A model generated the notes under the pieces. It saw nothing but the letters and a program-made list of their open reading frames with translations, made no database searches and was not told where the DNA came from. This document shows positions 52,020 to 61,268 of a DNA stretch of 64,000 bases, in pieces; position 1 is the stretch's first letter; each line of letters opens with the position of its first letter. The stretch is from Paraburkholderia sp. SOS3 (GTDB taxonomy: Bacteria > Pseudomonadota > Gammaproteobacteria > Burkholderiales > Burkholderiaceae), in NCBI RefSeq assembly GCF_001922345.1, contig NZ_CP018812.1:186001-250000 (forward strand), read 5' to 3'. Made by a program: the position numbers and the translations under genes.

Positions 52020-53744
52020 ATGCTTGTAGCAACCCGCGATGGAGAAGGACAAGCCAGCGAAGTCGTCGCGGAAGCGCCGTACTCGACGCTGTCTACGCGG
52101 CGCCACCAGATGTTCCCGACGCTGACACCCGCCGAAATCGATCGCGTGCGGAATTTCGGCGATCTCAATCACTGGCATGCGGGAGAATTTCTGTTCCGCA
52201 CCGGGCACAATGGCCCGGGCATGATCGTGATGCTGTCCGGTACGGTGCGCATCACGCAGCGCGACGGGCTTGGCCGGGAGCACCTTGTCGTCGAACACGA
52301 AGGAGCGGGGCAATTCCTCGCCGAAGTCGGCCAGCTGTCGGGCAAGCGCGCGCTCGTCGACGGCATTGCGATGAAGCCGGTCAGCGCGGTGCTGATCCCG
52401 CCCGAGCGCCTGCGCGCGCTGATCATCGCCGAAGCCGAACTGGGCGAACGCATCATGCGCGCACTGATTCTGCGGCGCGTGGCGCTGATCGAAAAAGGCG
52501 CAGGCGGCCCGATCCTGCTCGGCAAGAGTTACGATGCGCGGCTCGTCGCGCTGCAAAGCTTTCTGTCGCGCAATGGCCATCCCCATTCGGTCATCAACGA
52601 GCGCGACGAAGAAGCGCTCGGCCTTATCGAACAGTTCGGCGCGCAGCCCGAAGACCTGCCGCTCGTGATCTGCCCCGACGGCCGCGTGCTGCGCCGTCCG
52701 AGCGATCCGGAACTCGCTTCGTGCCTCGGTCTGCTGCCCGACCTCGACGAGAAACACGTGTACGACGTTGCCATCGTCGGCGCGGGCCCCGCCGGCCTCG
52801 CGACAGCCGTCTATGCGGCGTCCGAAGGACTGTCCGTCATCGTGCTCGACAGCCGCGCGCCAGGCGGCCAGGCGGGCGCGAGTTCGCGCATCGAAAACTA
52901 TCTCGGCTTTCCGACCGGCATCTCCGGTCAGGCGCTCGCGGGCCGCGCCTTCGTGCAGGCGCAGAAGTTCGGCGCGCACGTCGCGATTCCGCTGAAGGTG
53001 AAAGCGCTGCATTGCGAAGAGCGGCCGCATCGGCTCGAACTGACCTGCAACGCCGGCATCCGGCACGGCAACGTGCGTGCGCATGCCGTGGTGATCGCAA
53101 GCGGCGCCGTGTACCGCCGTCCGTCGATCGAAGGGCTCGACCGTTTCGATGGCCGCGGCATCTACTACTGGGCGTCGCCGGTCGAAGCCAAGCTCTGCAA
53201 GCACCAGGAGGTTGTCGTGGTGGGCGGCGGCAACTCGGCGGGGCAAGGCATCGTCTATCTTGCGTCGCACGCGGCGCACGTTCACGTGCTGATCCGCCGC
53301 AGCGGCTTCGAAGCGACGATGTCGCGCTACCTGATCGACCGGATCCGTTCGCTGCCGAATGTGACCGTCCATCCGCAGTCGGAAATCGGCTGGCTCGATG
53401 CGGACGACAGCGGCCTGTCGACGATCGGCTTGAAGTCGCCGCTGCCGAACGGCCAGGACCGCTTCGAATCGCGGCATCTGTTCCTGTTCACGGGCGCCGA
53501 TCCGAATACCGCATGGTTGCGCACGTGCGGCGTGCAGCTCGATGCGAAGGGCTTCGTGCTGACCGGTGCAGATTCGGCTTGCGATCTCGTCACTTCGGTC
53601 GAAGGCGTGTACGCGATCGGCGATGCGCGCGCCGGATCGACGAAACGCGTTGCGGCCGCGGTCGGCGAAGGCGCGGCCGTGGTCGCGCAGATCCATCAGA
53701 TGCTCGCCGTGGCGAACGGCGAAGCGATCGCGCTCGGCGCGTAA
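52020..53744 (+). CDS. cNMP-binding / thioredoxin reductase-like FAD oxidoreductase
   Basis: 574 residues in three parts. A CRP-type cyclic nucleotide-binding domain spans about 20-140 (HAGEFLFRTGHNGPGMIVML, GAGQFLAEVGQLSGKRA). A short thioredoxin-like fold without Cys spans about 155-230 (LVALQSFLSRNGHPHSVI). The thioredoxin reductase module begins VYDVAIVGAGPAGLATAVYA, with the NAD(P) motif VVVVGGGNSAGQGI and the late GVYAIGDARAGSTKRVA. The redox CxxC is replaced by YWASP, so it cannot reduce thioredoxin in the usual way. AAGGAG at 52007-52012 fixes ATG 52020. Confidence 0.9.
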   Translation: MLVATRDGEGQASEVVAEAPYSTLSTRRHQMFPTLTPAEIDRVRNFGDLNHWHAGEFLFRTGHNGPGMIVMLSGTVRITQRDGLGREHLVVEHEGAGQFLAEVGQLSGKRALVDGIAMKPVSAVLIPPERLRALIIAEAELGERIMRALILRRVALIEKGAGGPILLGKSYDARLVALQSFLSRNGHPHSVINERDEEALGLIEQFGAQPEDLPLVICPDGRVLRRPSDPELASCLGLLPDLDEKHVYDVAIVGAGPAGLATAVYAASEGLSVIVLDSRAPGGQAGASSRIENYLGFPTGISGQALAGRAFVQAQKFGAHVAIPLKVKALHCEERPHRLELTCNAGIRHGNVRAHAVVIASGAVYRRPSIEGLDRFDGRGIYYWASPVEAKLCKHQEVVVVGGGNSAGQGIVYLASHAAHVHVLIRRSGFEATMSRYLIDRIRSLPNVTVHPQSEIGWLDADDSGLSTIGLKSPLPNGQDRFESRHLFLFTGADPNTAWLRTCGVQLDAKGFVLTGADSACDLVTSVEGVYAIGDARAGSTKRVAAAVGEGAAVVAQIHQMLAVANGEAIALGA

Positions 53745-53817
53745 GCACACGAAAAACGTAAGCACGCAAAAAGCGCCTGATAAGCGCGGCATCGTCAGCG
53801 TCGGAGGCCGCGATCGA

Positions 53818-53841
53818 AGGCCGCGGTCCAAGCCGCGGCCT
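53818..53841. terminator. GC-rich hairpin between convergent genes
   Basis: AGGCCGCGG (53818-53826) and CCGCGGCCT (53833-53841) form a perfect 9-bp stem with a six-base loop in the 157-bp convergent gap. There is no T-run on either side. Confidence 0.55.
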
Positions 53842-53901
53842 AGTGCGCAGTCGGATCGGCAGTGGAGCGCGCCGCGGCGCTCAGCCTTCTTCAACTCACC
53901 T

Positions 53902-54174
53902 TCAGTGCTCGACCTTTGCGCGCAATTCGCGAGCCGTTTCGAGCAGACCTTCATAGCCCGCGCGAGCGTGCTCGGGTAGATCGGGATCGCCGACCAGCGT
54001 GCCGAGCGTCTCGATCAGGCTATACAGAATGCCGCGTGCCGCGCTGATCGCGATATGGCCGGACTGCACCATTTCGCCCACATGGGTGACTGCTGCGTCG
54101 AGATGTTCGAGGTCGGGGTGTTCGGCGTCAGGCGCGCCGCTTTCGGGCCGTTTTTCAGGTGCATCGCCAGTCAT
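53902..54174 (-). CDS. Small hypothetical protein
   Basis: 90 residues, acidic N-terminus then helical: HLDAAVTHVGEMVQSGHIAI, ARGILYSLIETLGTLVGD and a final GLLETARELRAKVEH. No signal peptide or known domain. It is convergent with the oxidoreductase gene and stands alone. Confidence 0.6.
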   Translation of the reverse strand: MTGDAPEKRPESGAPDAEHPDLEHLDAAVTHVGEMVQSGHIAISAARGILYSLIETLGTLVGDPDLPEHARAGYEGLLETARELRAKVEH

Positions 54175-54399
54175 GGTGGTGTGCCGTTTCGGTTAGTCCA
54201 TCGTGGATCGGAAGCGTTGTTTTCGTTATATACCGATCGCACGCAGCCGTCACGCGCGCGATCGCACGCTTTCGATCGACGGGGCGCGACAGCCGGTCGC
54301 ATCCCGCGCGCGAACCCGCGACAGCGGAAAGCGCGAGCCCCGATATGGGCCCGCACCCGCGATCTGACCGCGACTAGCGCAAGCGGCGCGTAGCGGTCC

Positions 54400-56583
54400 T
54401 CAAGGCTTCCATTGATACACGACGATCTTCGCGCGTGCGTCGTCTTCGACCAGCACGTCGTACTCGCCGTTCGAGCGCAATGTCGCGCTGATGCCAAGTT
54501 CGACGTCGACCTGCCCGCTCGTGTTGCCAACCGTCGCGCCGGGCGTCATATACCCGATCTCCTGCCCCGTGCTCGCGTCGTAGACGTCGATCCTCTGCGT
54601 ATAGAGTTGCGCAACGAACACGTAGTTGCCCGCGGCCGCCACGCCGACGGTCGTGACCGGTGGATTCGACTGCAGGTTCCACTGCAGCGGCACCACGTAC
54701 CGCTGCGTCGGATGGCCCGTCGTCCAGTTGTCGTAGCGCGCGAGGATCGGCCCAGCCTCTTTCCACAGCGACAAATTCCACGGATGCGCCGCGGTATAGC
54801 CGGTGACGTACATCGTGTCCGTTTCGGGCACGTAAAGCACGCGGCCGGTGCCGGTGAATATCGCCGGCGTCGGAAAGGTTTTCGCGGCTGCATAGTCGTA
54901 GACCGGATTGCCAAGCGAGTCGAAGCCTTGCAACGGCAGTTCGCGGATGCCCTTCGTCGGCGTGCCGAACCACACGTTGCCGAGCGAATCGACCCAGATA
55001 AAGCTGTTGCCGATCGTGCTCGACGCCGACGGATTACTCGTCAATTCATTCGCATCGATGCCGCCATTCCCGTTCGTATCGCGCCACATCCATTCCCCGA
55101 CCGCCGGCTGACCCGCCGGATACCCGCCGGCGATCGGCAGCTCCGCGAACATGCCCGAAGGAATCGCGATATTGCCGTGCGCCGGATCGAAGCGATAGAT
55201 ATAGAGTTCGTGCGAATACGGGTCGAGCGCATAGAGATACGGCTTGCCGCCGTTCAGGCGCCGCAGCATCGGCTCGCCGCGCACGAGGCGCCCGAGGTGC
55301 AATTCCGGATCGTCTGGATAGTTGAAGCGATCCACGGTGAAGGCCGAATAGGTCCATTGCTTTCCGGCCGGGTTGTTCCAGTTCATCGTGAAGACTTTCG
55401 AACCGGTGTAGATCGTGTTCTCCGACGCCGGATCGAAGGTTGCGCCATCAACGAACAGCAACCCGTCGAGCTCCCACCGCAACGCGCGCGACACGCCCGT
55501 AAACGCCTGCAGCACCGCGCCGGCGCCGACCGACGGCGAGTTCAGCTGACGCGGCCCCTCGCTGTTCTGTCCGACATAGAGATTGCCGGCCTGATCGAAG
55601 CCGAAACCGGTAATGCCGTTGTAGCTGCCCAGTTGCACGGCGCCCGCGTTATGGAAGATGCCGCGCGCGGTGCCCATCGAACCAGCCGGTGTCGTCAGAC
55701 CGCTCGCACTCTTGTTGTAGATGAGCAGTTGCTGGCTCCGTCCGTTGTCGGAGATAACCAGCTGACCCGATGGCGCAATCGAGATATCGGTCGGCACTAC
55801 ACCGGCAGGCAACACTGGTGCGCCCACGATCGGCACACCGCTCGACGAATAGTGCGCAATCGCATATTGCCCCGTCATCGCACCGGTAATGACCCATAGC
55901 GTCGAATCGGTATCGATCGCGATGCGACCCGGCGACGTCACGTTGAACGAGCGCAGGCGCTGCATCGTATTCGCATCGTAGGCAATGACCTGGTTTGCGT
56001 ACTGGTCCGACACGTAGAGGGTCGTGTCATTGGCCGCGAGACCGCGAATACCTGCGTCAGTGCCCGTGCTCACCGTATCGACAACGAGAAAGCTGTTCCT
56101 GGTGGCATTCGCGCTATTGGCGATACCGCTGGCAAACGGCGCGCCCTGCGCGATGTTGCTGACGAGCCGCCGCGTGATGCCGTACCACTGCTGGTTAACC
56201 GGCGGATAGTCGGCACCGGTGAGCCCGTTATTCTGATTGCCGATCGACATCGCCGCATACACGTATGTGCGGTTCGACGCGATCGCCTCGCCGCCGCTCG
56301 CGCCCCAGCCGTGCGTCGCGCCGCCGACCGCAAGCCTGTCACCATTTTTGTATGCGGCGATTTCGCTGCCGCTTTCGTCCCAGCCGCAATTGACATAAAC
56401 GGTGCCATCGGGCGCGACGTTAATGGCCTGAATGTCCTGTTGCATCCATTTACCATCGCCATAACCAAATGTATTGCCAAGCCATGAAGTAGCGTAATTC
56501 AATTTCGATTGTGCATTACAACCAACAGGGACAAGGCTGCTCAATGCGAGCAGCGCCGCACCCAGATAAGAGAGGGTCTTCAA
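54400..56583 (-). CDS. Secreted beta-propeller-like protein with an EF-hand loop
   Basis: About 727 residues from a TTG at 56583, chosen because AAGGAC precedes it and it gives a standard signal peptide (KTLSYLGAALLALSSLVPVGC); the frame is open to ATG 56649. After the signal, blade-like repeats occur throughout (AINVAPDGTVYV, GLAANDTTLYVSDQYANQVI, ISIAPSGQLVISD, FGFDQAGNLYVGQ). Residues 502-514 read DTNGNGGIDANEL, a textbook calcium-binding EF-hand loop placed between blades. Probably periplasmic, surface or secreted; an enzyme or adhesin role cannot be told apart. It stands alone. Confidence 0.75.
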   Translation of the reverse strand: MKTLSYLGAALLALSSLVPVGCNAQSKLNYATSWLGNTFGYGDGKWMQQDIQAINVAPDGTVYVNCGWDESGSEIAAYKNGDRLAVGGATHGWGASGGEAIASNRTYVYAAMSIGNQNNGLTGADYPPVNQQWYGITRRLVSNIAQGAPFASGIANSANATRNSFLVVDTVSTGTDAGIRGLAANDTTLYVSDQYANQVIAYDANTMQRLRSFNVTSPGRIAIDTDSTLWVITGAMTGQYAIAHYSSSGVPIVGAPVLPAGVVPTDISIAPSGQLVISDNGRSQQLLIYNKSASGLTTPAGSMGTARGIFHNAGAVQLGSYNGITGFGFDQAGNLYVGQNSEGPRQLNSPSVGAGAVLQAFTGVSRALRWELDGLLFVDGATFDPASENTIYTGSKVFTMNWNNPAGKQWTYSAFTVDRFNYPDDPELHLGRLVRGEPMLRRLNGGKPYLYALDPYSHELYIYRFDPAHGNIAIPSGMFAELPIAGGYPAGQPAVGEWMWRDTNGNGGIDANELTSNPSASSTIGNSFIWVDSLGNVWFGTPTKGIRELPLQGFDSLGNPVYDYAAAKTFPTPAIFTGTGRVLYVPETDTMYVTGYTAAHPWNLSLWKEAGPILARYDNWTTGHPTQRYVVPLQWNLQSNPPVTTVGVAAAGNYVFVAQLYTQRIDVYDASTGQEIGYMTPGATVGNTSGQVDVELGISATLRSNGEYDVLVEDDARAKIVVYQWKP

Positions 56584-56895
56584 GTTCTGCGTCCTTGCGG
56601 GGGATAATGAAGCGAATTGCAGGCGGGACGTGGGAATCGGGCACATCATGCGCCGGATTCCCGTTACACCTGGATTTGTCCGCAGAATACCGCGACGCTC
56701 GAATCGCAGAACTGGATTGAAATGGTGGAAATACCGCTCTATTAGGCGATTTGGAATGCGTGCCTACGGTTTACTCGGTGCACATCGAAATAATTCGGCC
56801 CTTTTATAGGCTCATTATCCGAGGATATTTATAAAGGACTCGATGAATTTTTACGGCGTATTTCGAAGCACTTTTATCGAAGCGGTTTGAGGCAG

Positions 56896-57795
56896 TCAAA
56901 GCACGCCGTTCCTGCGATACAGAAGCCGCGGCACCACGCCGAACGCGACCAGATTGCCTAGCGCAACGAGCATCAGGCCGGTCACTGCGAGCAAAGACCA
57001 TCGGTAACCTTCGAACACTGTCGATACTGCGAGCGCGACGAACGGAAACAGCACCGTGCAGTAGGCGGCGCGTTCCGGGCCGATCCGGCCGACGAGCGTC
57101 AGGTACGCGGTAAAGCCGATCACCGAGCCCGGCACAGCGAGATAGACGAGCGCGCCGAGATATCGCGCGTCGGTCTGAGGCGCGAACGACAGGCCAGCGA
57201 GCGCGCTGCCGGCGGTCAGCACCGCCGCGCCGATCAACATGCCCCAACTGTTGGTGACGAGCGGATGCAAACCCATCGCCTGCATTTTGGTCGACAGCAA
57301 ATTGCCAACCGAGAAGCACATCGTGCCTGCGAGTGCAATCGCGAGCCCGAACCATACGGCCTGTTCGCCGAGATGCCCGCTGATCTGCTGCAGCGACAGG
57401 CAGACGATTCCGGCAAAGCCGAGCAACGCGCCAGCGATTGCCGCCGGCTGCAGCGGCCGGCCGAGAAAGATGCGCCCGTTGATTGAATTCAGCAGCGGTG
57501 CAGTCGAAAACACAACGGCGACGAGGCCGCTCGGTACCGCGCGTTCAGCGTAGTAAAAACAGAGGAAGTTCACGCAAAACAGTGCGAGTCCTTGCGCCAC
57601 CAGATATCGCCACGCGCCGCGCGGCGGCCGCAGCGGACGCCGCGTCGCCGCGACCAGCGCGAACAGCACGGCCGACGCGAGCCAGAAGCGATAGGCAATC
57701 GACACCGGCGGCGGCACATCGCCGAGTTGCCATTTGATCGCAATCCACGTAGTGCCCCAGATCAACACGGTCACCACATAAAGCAGCAAATTCAT
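56896..57795 (-). CDS. EamA-family (DMT) transporter
   Basis: 299 residues and ten membrane helices in two EamA repeats: the first opens YVVTVLIWGTTWIAIKW, the second near GLAIALAGTMCFSVGNLL. Such proteins export amino acids and other small metabolites. ATG 57795 has AGGTG at a good distance; a GTG at 57804 is also open. It is divergent from the AraC regulator, which with the broken aminotransferase suggests an amino-acid-related unit. Confidence 0.9.
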   Translation of the reverse strand: MNLLLYVVTVLIWGTTWIAIKWQLGDVPPPVSIAYRFWLASAVLFALVAATRRPLRPPRGAWRYLVAQGLALFCVNFLCFYYAERAVPSGLVAVVFSTAPLLNSINGRIFLGRPLQPAAIAGALLGFAGIVCLSLQQISGHLGEQAVWFGLAIALAGTMCFSVGNLLSTKMQAMGLHPLVTNSWGMLIGAAVLTAGSALAGLSFAPQTDARYLGALVYLAVPGSVIGFTAYLTLVGRIGPERAAYCTVLFPFVALAVSTVFEGYRWSLLAVTGLMLVALGNLVAFGVVPRLLYRRNGVL

Positions 57796-57938
57796 CGAAC
57801 GCACCTACAAGGCAGGAAGAGTCCGACTATGCGGTTTTGCACACCGCAGCGCATGTCTGGAATTGCGCACTTTCTGCATGAACGGACGAGCGTGCCGGCC
57901 GCCGGTCTTATACTACGTACGAACATGCGCCGACGAAA

Positions 57939-58877
57939 ATGACCTCCGTCCCTTCCCCCGACACTGCCGCTGCCGCAGACCCGGTCGATCCGCCGTTCGG
58001 CGTCCATTCGATCTGCCACACGCTGGCCGTGTCCGACGCGACGCTCGACCGCTTTGCATGGCTTGGCGACAAGCTCGCGGTGGCCATCTGGACTCGCGAA
58101 ACGAGGGAGGCGGAAACAGCCTACGAGCAGCCCGGCCATCACACGCTCTCGTGCTATCTCGACGGCGGCCATCGCACCGAACGGCAAAAGCTGCCGGGCC
58201 GCTACGGCGCACCGAGCCGGCTGTGCGCGCTGCCCGGCGATCACGAATCGCGCTGGTGGGTGCGCGGCCATATGCATTTCGTGCATCTGTACTTCCTGCC
58301 CGAGCATTTCACGCAGCGCGCGATTCGCGAACTCGATCGCGAGCCGCGCGAACTGACGCTTGCCGACCGTACGTACTTCGAAGATGCGCGCATCGCAAGC
58401 TTGTGCCAATCGCTCGTGAACGACCGCTGGGACGATACCGACGGACGTTTGCGTGCCAACGAAACCGCGCACGAAATGCTGTCTCTGCTGTTGCGCTCGC
58501 AAGGCGTGAGCCGCACGAATGCGCCGCTCAAAGGCGGCCTCGCCGTGGCGACACGCCGGCGCCTGCGCGATTACATCGACTCACACCTCACGCAAGCGCT
58601 GACGCTCGGCGAACTGGCGAATGTCGCCAATCTGTCCGAATATCATCTTTCGCGAATGTTCCGCATTTCGTTCGGGTTGCCGCCACACGCCTGGATCGCG
58701 CAACAGCGCATCGAACGCGCGCGCGGGCTATTGCGTACCACGTCGCTGCCGCTCGCCGACATCGCAATGCGATGCGGCTATGCAAATGCAAGTCACTTCA
58801 GCCATCGCTTTCGCGAGGCGCTTGGCGCAGCGCCGATCGTTTATCGGTGTGCGTTGCGCAACGAGGAGACGCGATGA
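57939..58877 (+). CDS. AraC-family transcriptional regulator
   Basis: 312 residues with two C-terminal helix-turn-helix motifs: LTLGELANVANLSEYHLSRM and LADIAMRCGYANASHFSHRF, the latter the classic AraC signature. The N-terminal part (to about 190) is a cupin-like sensor region. It faces the EamA exporter and overlaps the start of the aminotransferase (ATGA), so it likely controls both. Confidence 0.92.
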   Translation: MTSVPSPDTAAAADPVDPPFGVHSICHTLAVSDATLDRFAWLGDKLAVAIWTRETREAETAYEQPGHHTLSCYLDGGHRTERQKLPGRYGAPSRLCALPGDHESRWWVRGHMHFVHLYFLPEHFTQRAIRELDREPRELTLADRTYFEDARIASLCQSLVNDRWDDTDGRLRANETAHEMLSLLLRSQGVSRTNAPLKGGLAVATRRRLRDYIDSHLTQALTLGELANVANLSEYHLSRMFRISFGLPPHAWIAQQRIERARGLLRTTSLPLADIAMRCGYANASHFSHRFREALGAAPIVYRCALRNEETR

Positions 58878-59747
58878 AAATCCGCGAATTCGGCGTCGAA
58901 CGCTGGATGGATCTGTACGAGAACCGCTGCGAACTGAACCTCGCGGAAACCTGCGTCGAATCGTTGACCGTCGGCGAACTGCTGCGCATCGCGGGCAAGG
59001 AAGACGCGCTGCTCGACGAGATCCTGCCGATGAAGCTAACCTACGGCGCGATCGACGGCAGCGACCGGCTGCGCGCGAACGTCGCATCGCTCTACGACAC
59101 GCAGCGCGTGCCGAATATCCTGATCACGCACGGTGCGATCAGTGCGAATGCGCTGATCTACGAAACGCTCGTCGAGCCCGGAGACCACGTCATCTCGGTG
59201 CTGCCCACCTATCAGCAGCACTATTCGATTCCGGAAAGCTACGGTGCGAACGTCGATATTCTGCGGCTACGCGAAGAAAACGGCTTCCTGCCGGACCTCG
59301 ACGAACTGAAGCGCCTGGTCACTGCTAAAACGCGCGTGATCGCAATCAACAATCCGAACAACCCGACCGGCTCGCTGATGGACCGCGCGTTTCTCGAACG
59401 GCTCGCCGATATCGCGCGCTCATGCGGCGCGTATGTGCTCAACGACGAGGTGTATCGCGGCACCGATCAGCACGGCAACGGCTTCACCGCGTCGATTGCG
59501 GACCTCTACGAACAGGGCATCAGCACCGGCAGCATGTCGAAGACATGGTCGCTCGCGGGGCTGCGCGTCGGCTGGTTCGCGCGACTTCTGTGTCGCGCTC
59601 GTCGAAAAGACCGGCGTGATGTTCACGCCGGGCAGCGCGCTCGATATCGAAGGTTATGTGCGGATCGGCTATGCGAACAGCACCGATGTGCTGGAGAGGG
59701 GACTTGCGAGGGTGTCCGGCTTCATGAAGGATCTTGCGCGCCGTTAG
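58874..59747 (+). pseudogene. Class I/II aminotransferase with internal deletion and frame change
   Basis: The first 234 codons (58874-59575) are a good PLP aminotransferase: NNPNNPTGSLMDRAFLERL, LNDEVYRG and the Schiff-base Lys in GSMSKTWSLAGLRVGW. Right after GLRVGW the sequence jumps: in the frame starting at 59577 it resumes as SRDFCVALVEKTGVMFTPGSALD, which is the family's C-terminal part, to the stop at 59745-59747. The two pieces total about 290 residues, roughly 80 short of the family, so a segment between the PLP Lys and the C-terminal domain has been lost together with the frame. The product is very probably inactive. Confidence 0.85.
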
Positions 59748-59807
59748 CGGTGCCGTCAGCCGTTAGTGTTGTTCACCCGATCAGGCCCCGCACGCTATGG
59801 GTCGCGC

Positions 59808-61139
59808 TTACGTCGTGTGATCTTTGCGGCGCAGCGCTTCGGGCAAGCCGAACATCAGAATCGCCGCGCATACGAGGCTCATACAGCCGATCACATACAG
59901 CGCCGGCGTCGTACTCCCGGTCACGTCGCGAATCCGGCCGACCATCACCGGGCTCACGATACCGCCCAGCTGACCGAGCGTGTTGATCAGCGCGAGGCCG
60001 CCCGCGGCGCCGGCGCCGGTCACGAGCTTCGGCGGCAAGGCCCAGAACGCAGGAATCGACGCGACCACGCCGCCGCCCATCACCGCAAGCGCGATCACGA
60101 GAAATACGGTCTGCTTGTCGAAGATGCCTGCGGCAAAGAAGCCGACCGTCGCCATCAGCAACAGGCCCGCAACGAACTTGCGGCGTTCGCCGGTCGCATC
60201 CGATATGCGTCCGACGATCACCATGCACAGCGCGCCGCAAATATACGGAATCGCGGTCAATAGCCCGATGATGGTCGGGTTATGCGTACCCGCGCTGCGA
60301 ATCAGTTGCGGCGCCCAGAAGTTGAGCCCGTACGACGCGACCTGGATCAGGAAATAGATAAGGCCGAGCGTCAGAAAGCCGGGCGTGCGGATCGCTTCGC
60401 CGAACGACTGGCTGTGATGTTTCTGCTGCGTTTGACCTTCGATCTGACTCGACAGGTAGAGCTTTTCCTGCGGCGTAAGCCAGTTCGCATCTTCGACACG
60501 GTCCTTCAGCACTTTCAGCACGAGCAGGCCCAGCACGATGCAAGGCAGGCCGCCGAGCAGAAACAGCCAGTGCCAGCCGCGAATGCCGAACACGCCATCC
60601 ATATAGCCGAGCACGAGGCCCGACAGCGGTGCGCCAAACAGGCCCGAAAACGCGGAGGCGAGAAACAGCAGCGACGTGATACGGCCGCGGAAGCTCGCCG
60701 GGAACCACAGCGTCAGATAGTAGAGCACGCCGGGCGCAAAGCCCGCTTCCATCGCGCCGATCAGAAAGCGCAGACCGTAGAACTGCCATTCGGTTTGCAC
60801 GAACACCATGGCCGCCGTCGCGAGACCCCACGAGATCATGATGCGCGCGATCCAGCGTCGCGCGCCGACCTTGAAGAGCAGCATATTGCTCGGCACTTCG
60901 AAGATCACGTAACCCACGACAAACAGGCTTGCGCCAAGACCGTACGCGGTATTCGAAAAGCCGAGATCGCTCTGCAGCTGGAACTTCGCGAAACTGATGT
61001 TGATCCGGTCGAAGAATGCGAACAGATAACAGATCATGATAAGCGGCATGAGCCGCCATGCGACCTTGCGGATCAGCTCAGCCGTGTCTTCAATGCTCGT
61101 GGTCGGTTTGTCTGCTGCGACTGCGCCTAGATCGCTCAT
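59808..61139 (-). CDS. MFS transporter, anion:cation symporter (ACS) family
   Basis: 443 residues and 12 membrane segments. ACS marks are YLFAFFDRINISFAKFQL in helix 1, YGLGASLFVVGYVIFEVPSN in helix 2 and GAMEAGFAPGVLYYLTLWFP. Family members take up organic anions such as tartrate, phthalate and hexuronates. It is 129 bp downstream of the HMG-CoA lyase gene on the same strand and probably imports the acid that the CoA-transferase activates. Confidence 0.92.
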   Translation of the reverse strand: MSDLGAVAADKPTTSIEDTAELIRKVAWRLMPLIMICYLFAFFDRINISFAKFQLQSDLGFSNTAYGLGASLFVVGYVIFEVPSNMLLFKVGARRWIARIMISWGLATAAMVFVQTEWQFYGLRFLIGAMEAGFAPGVLYYLTLWFPASFRGRITSLLFLASAFSGLFGAPLSGLVLGYMDGVFGIRGWHWLFLLGGLPCIVLGLLVLKVLKDRVEDANWLTPQEKLYLSSQIEGQTQQKHHSQSFGEAIRTPGFLTLGLIYFLIQVASYGLNFWAPQLIRSAGTHNPTIIGLLTAIPYICGALCMVIVGRISDATGERRKFVAGLLLMATVGFFAAGIFDKQTVFLVIALAVMGGGVVASIPAFWALPPKLVTGAGAAGGLALINTLGQLGGIVSPVMVGRIRDVTGSTTPALYVIGCMSLVCAAILMFGLPEALRRKDHTT

Positions 61140-61268
61140 TCTGCGTCTCCATGCCGGATTTGGCTACCTGCCTTCCGGTCGTCGGTTGTTGTTCGTGGAC
61201 TGTGTCCCGTTCAATTCGTCAGGGGTTCGAACAGGTATTGCCGTTCGCGTTTTTCTAACACTCGCTAC

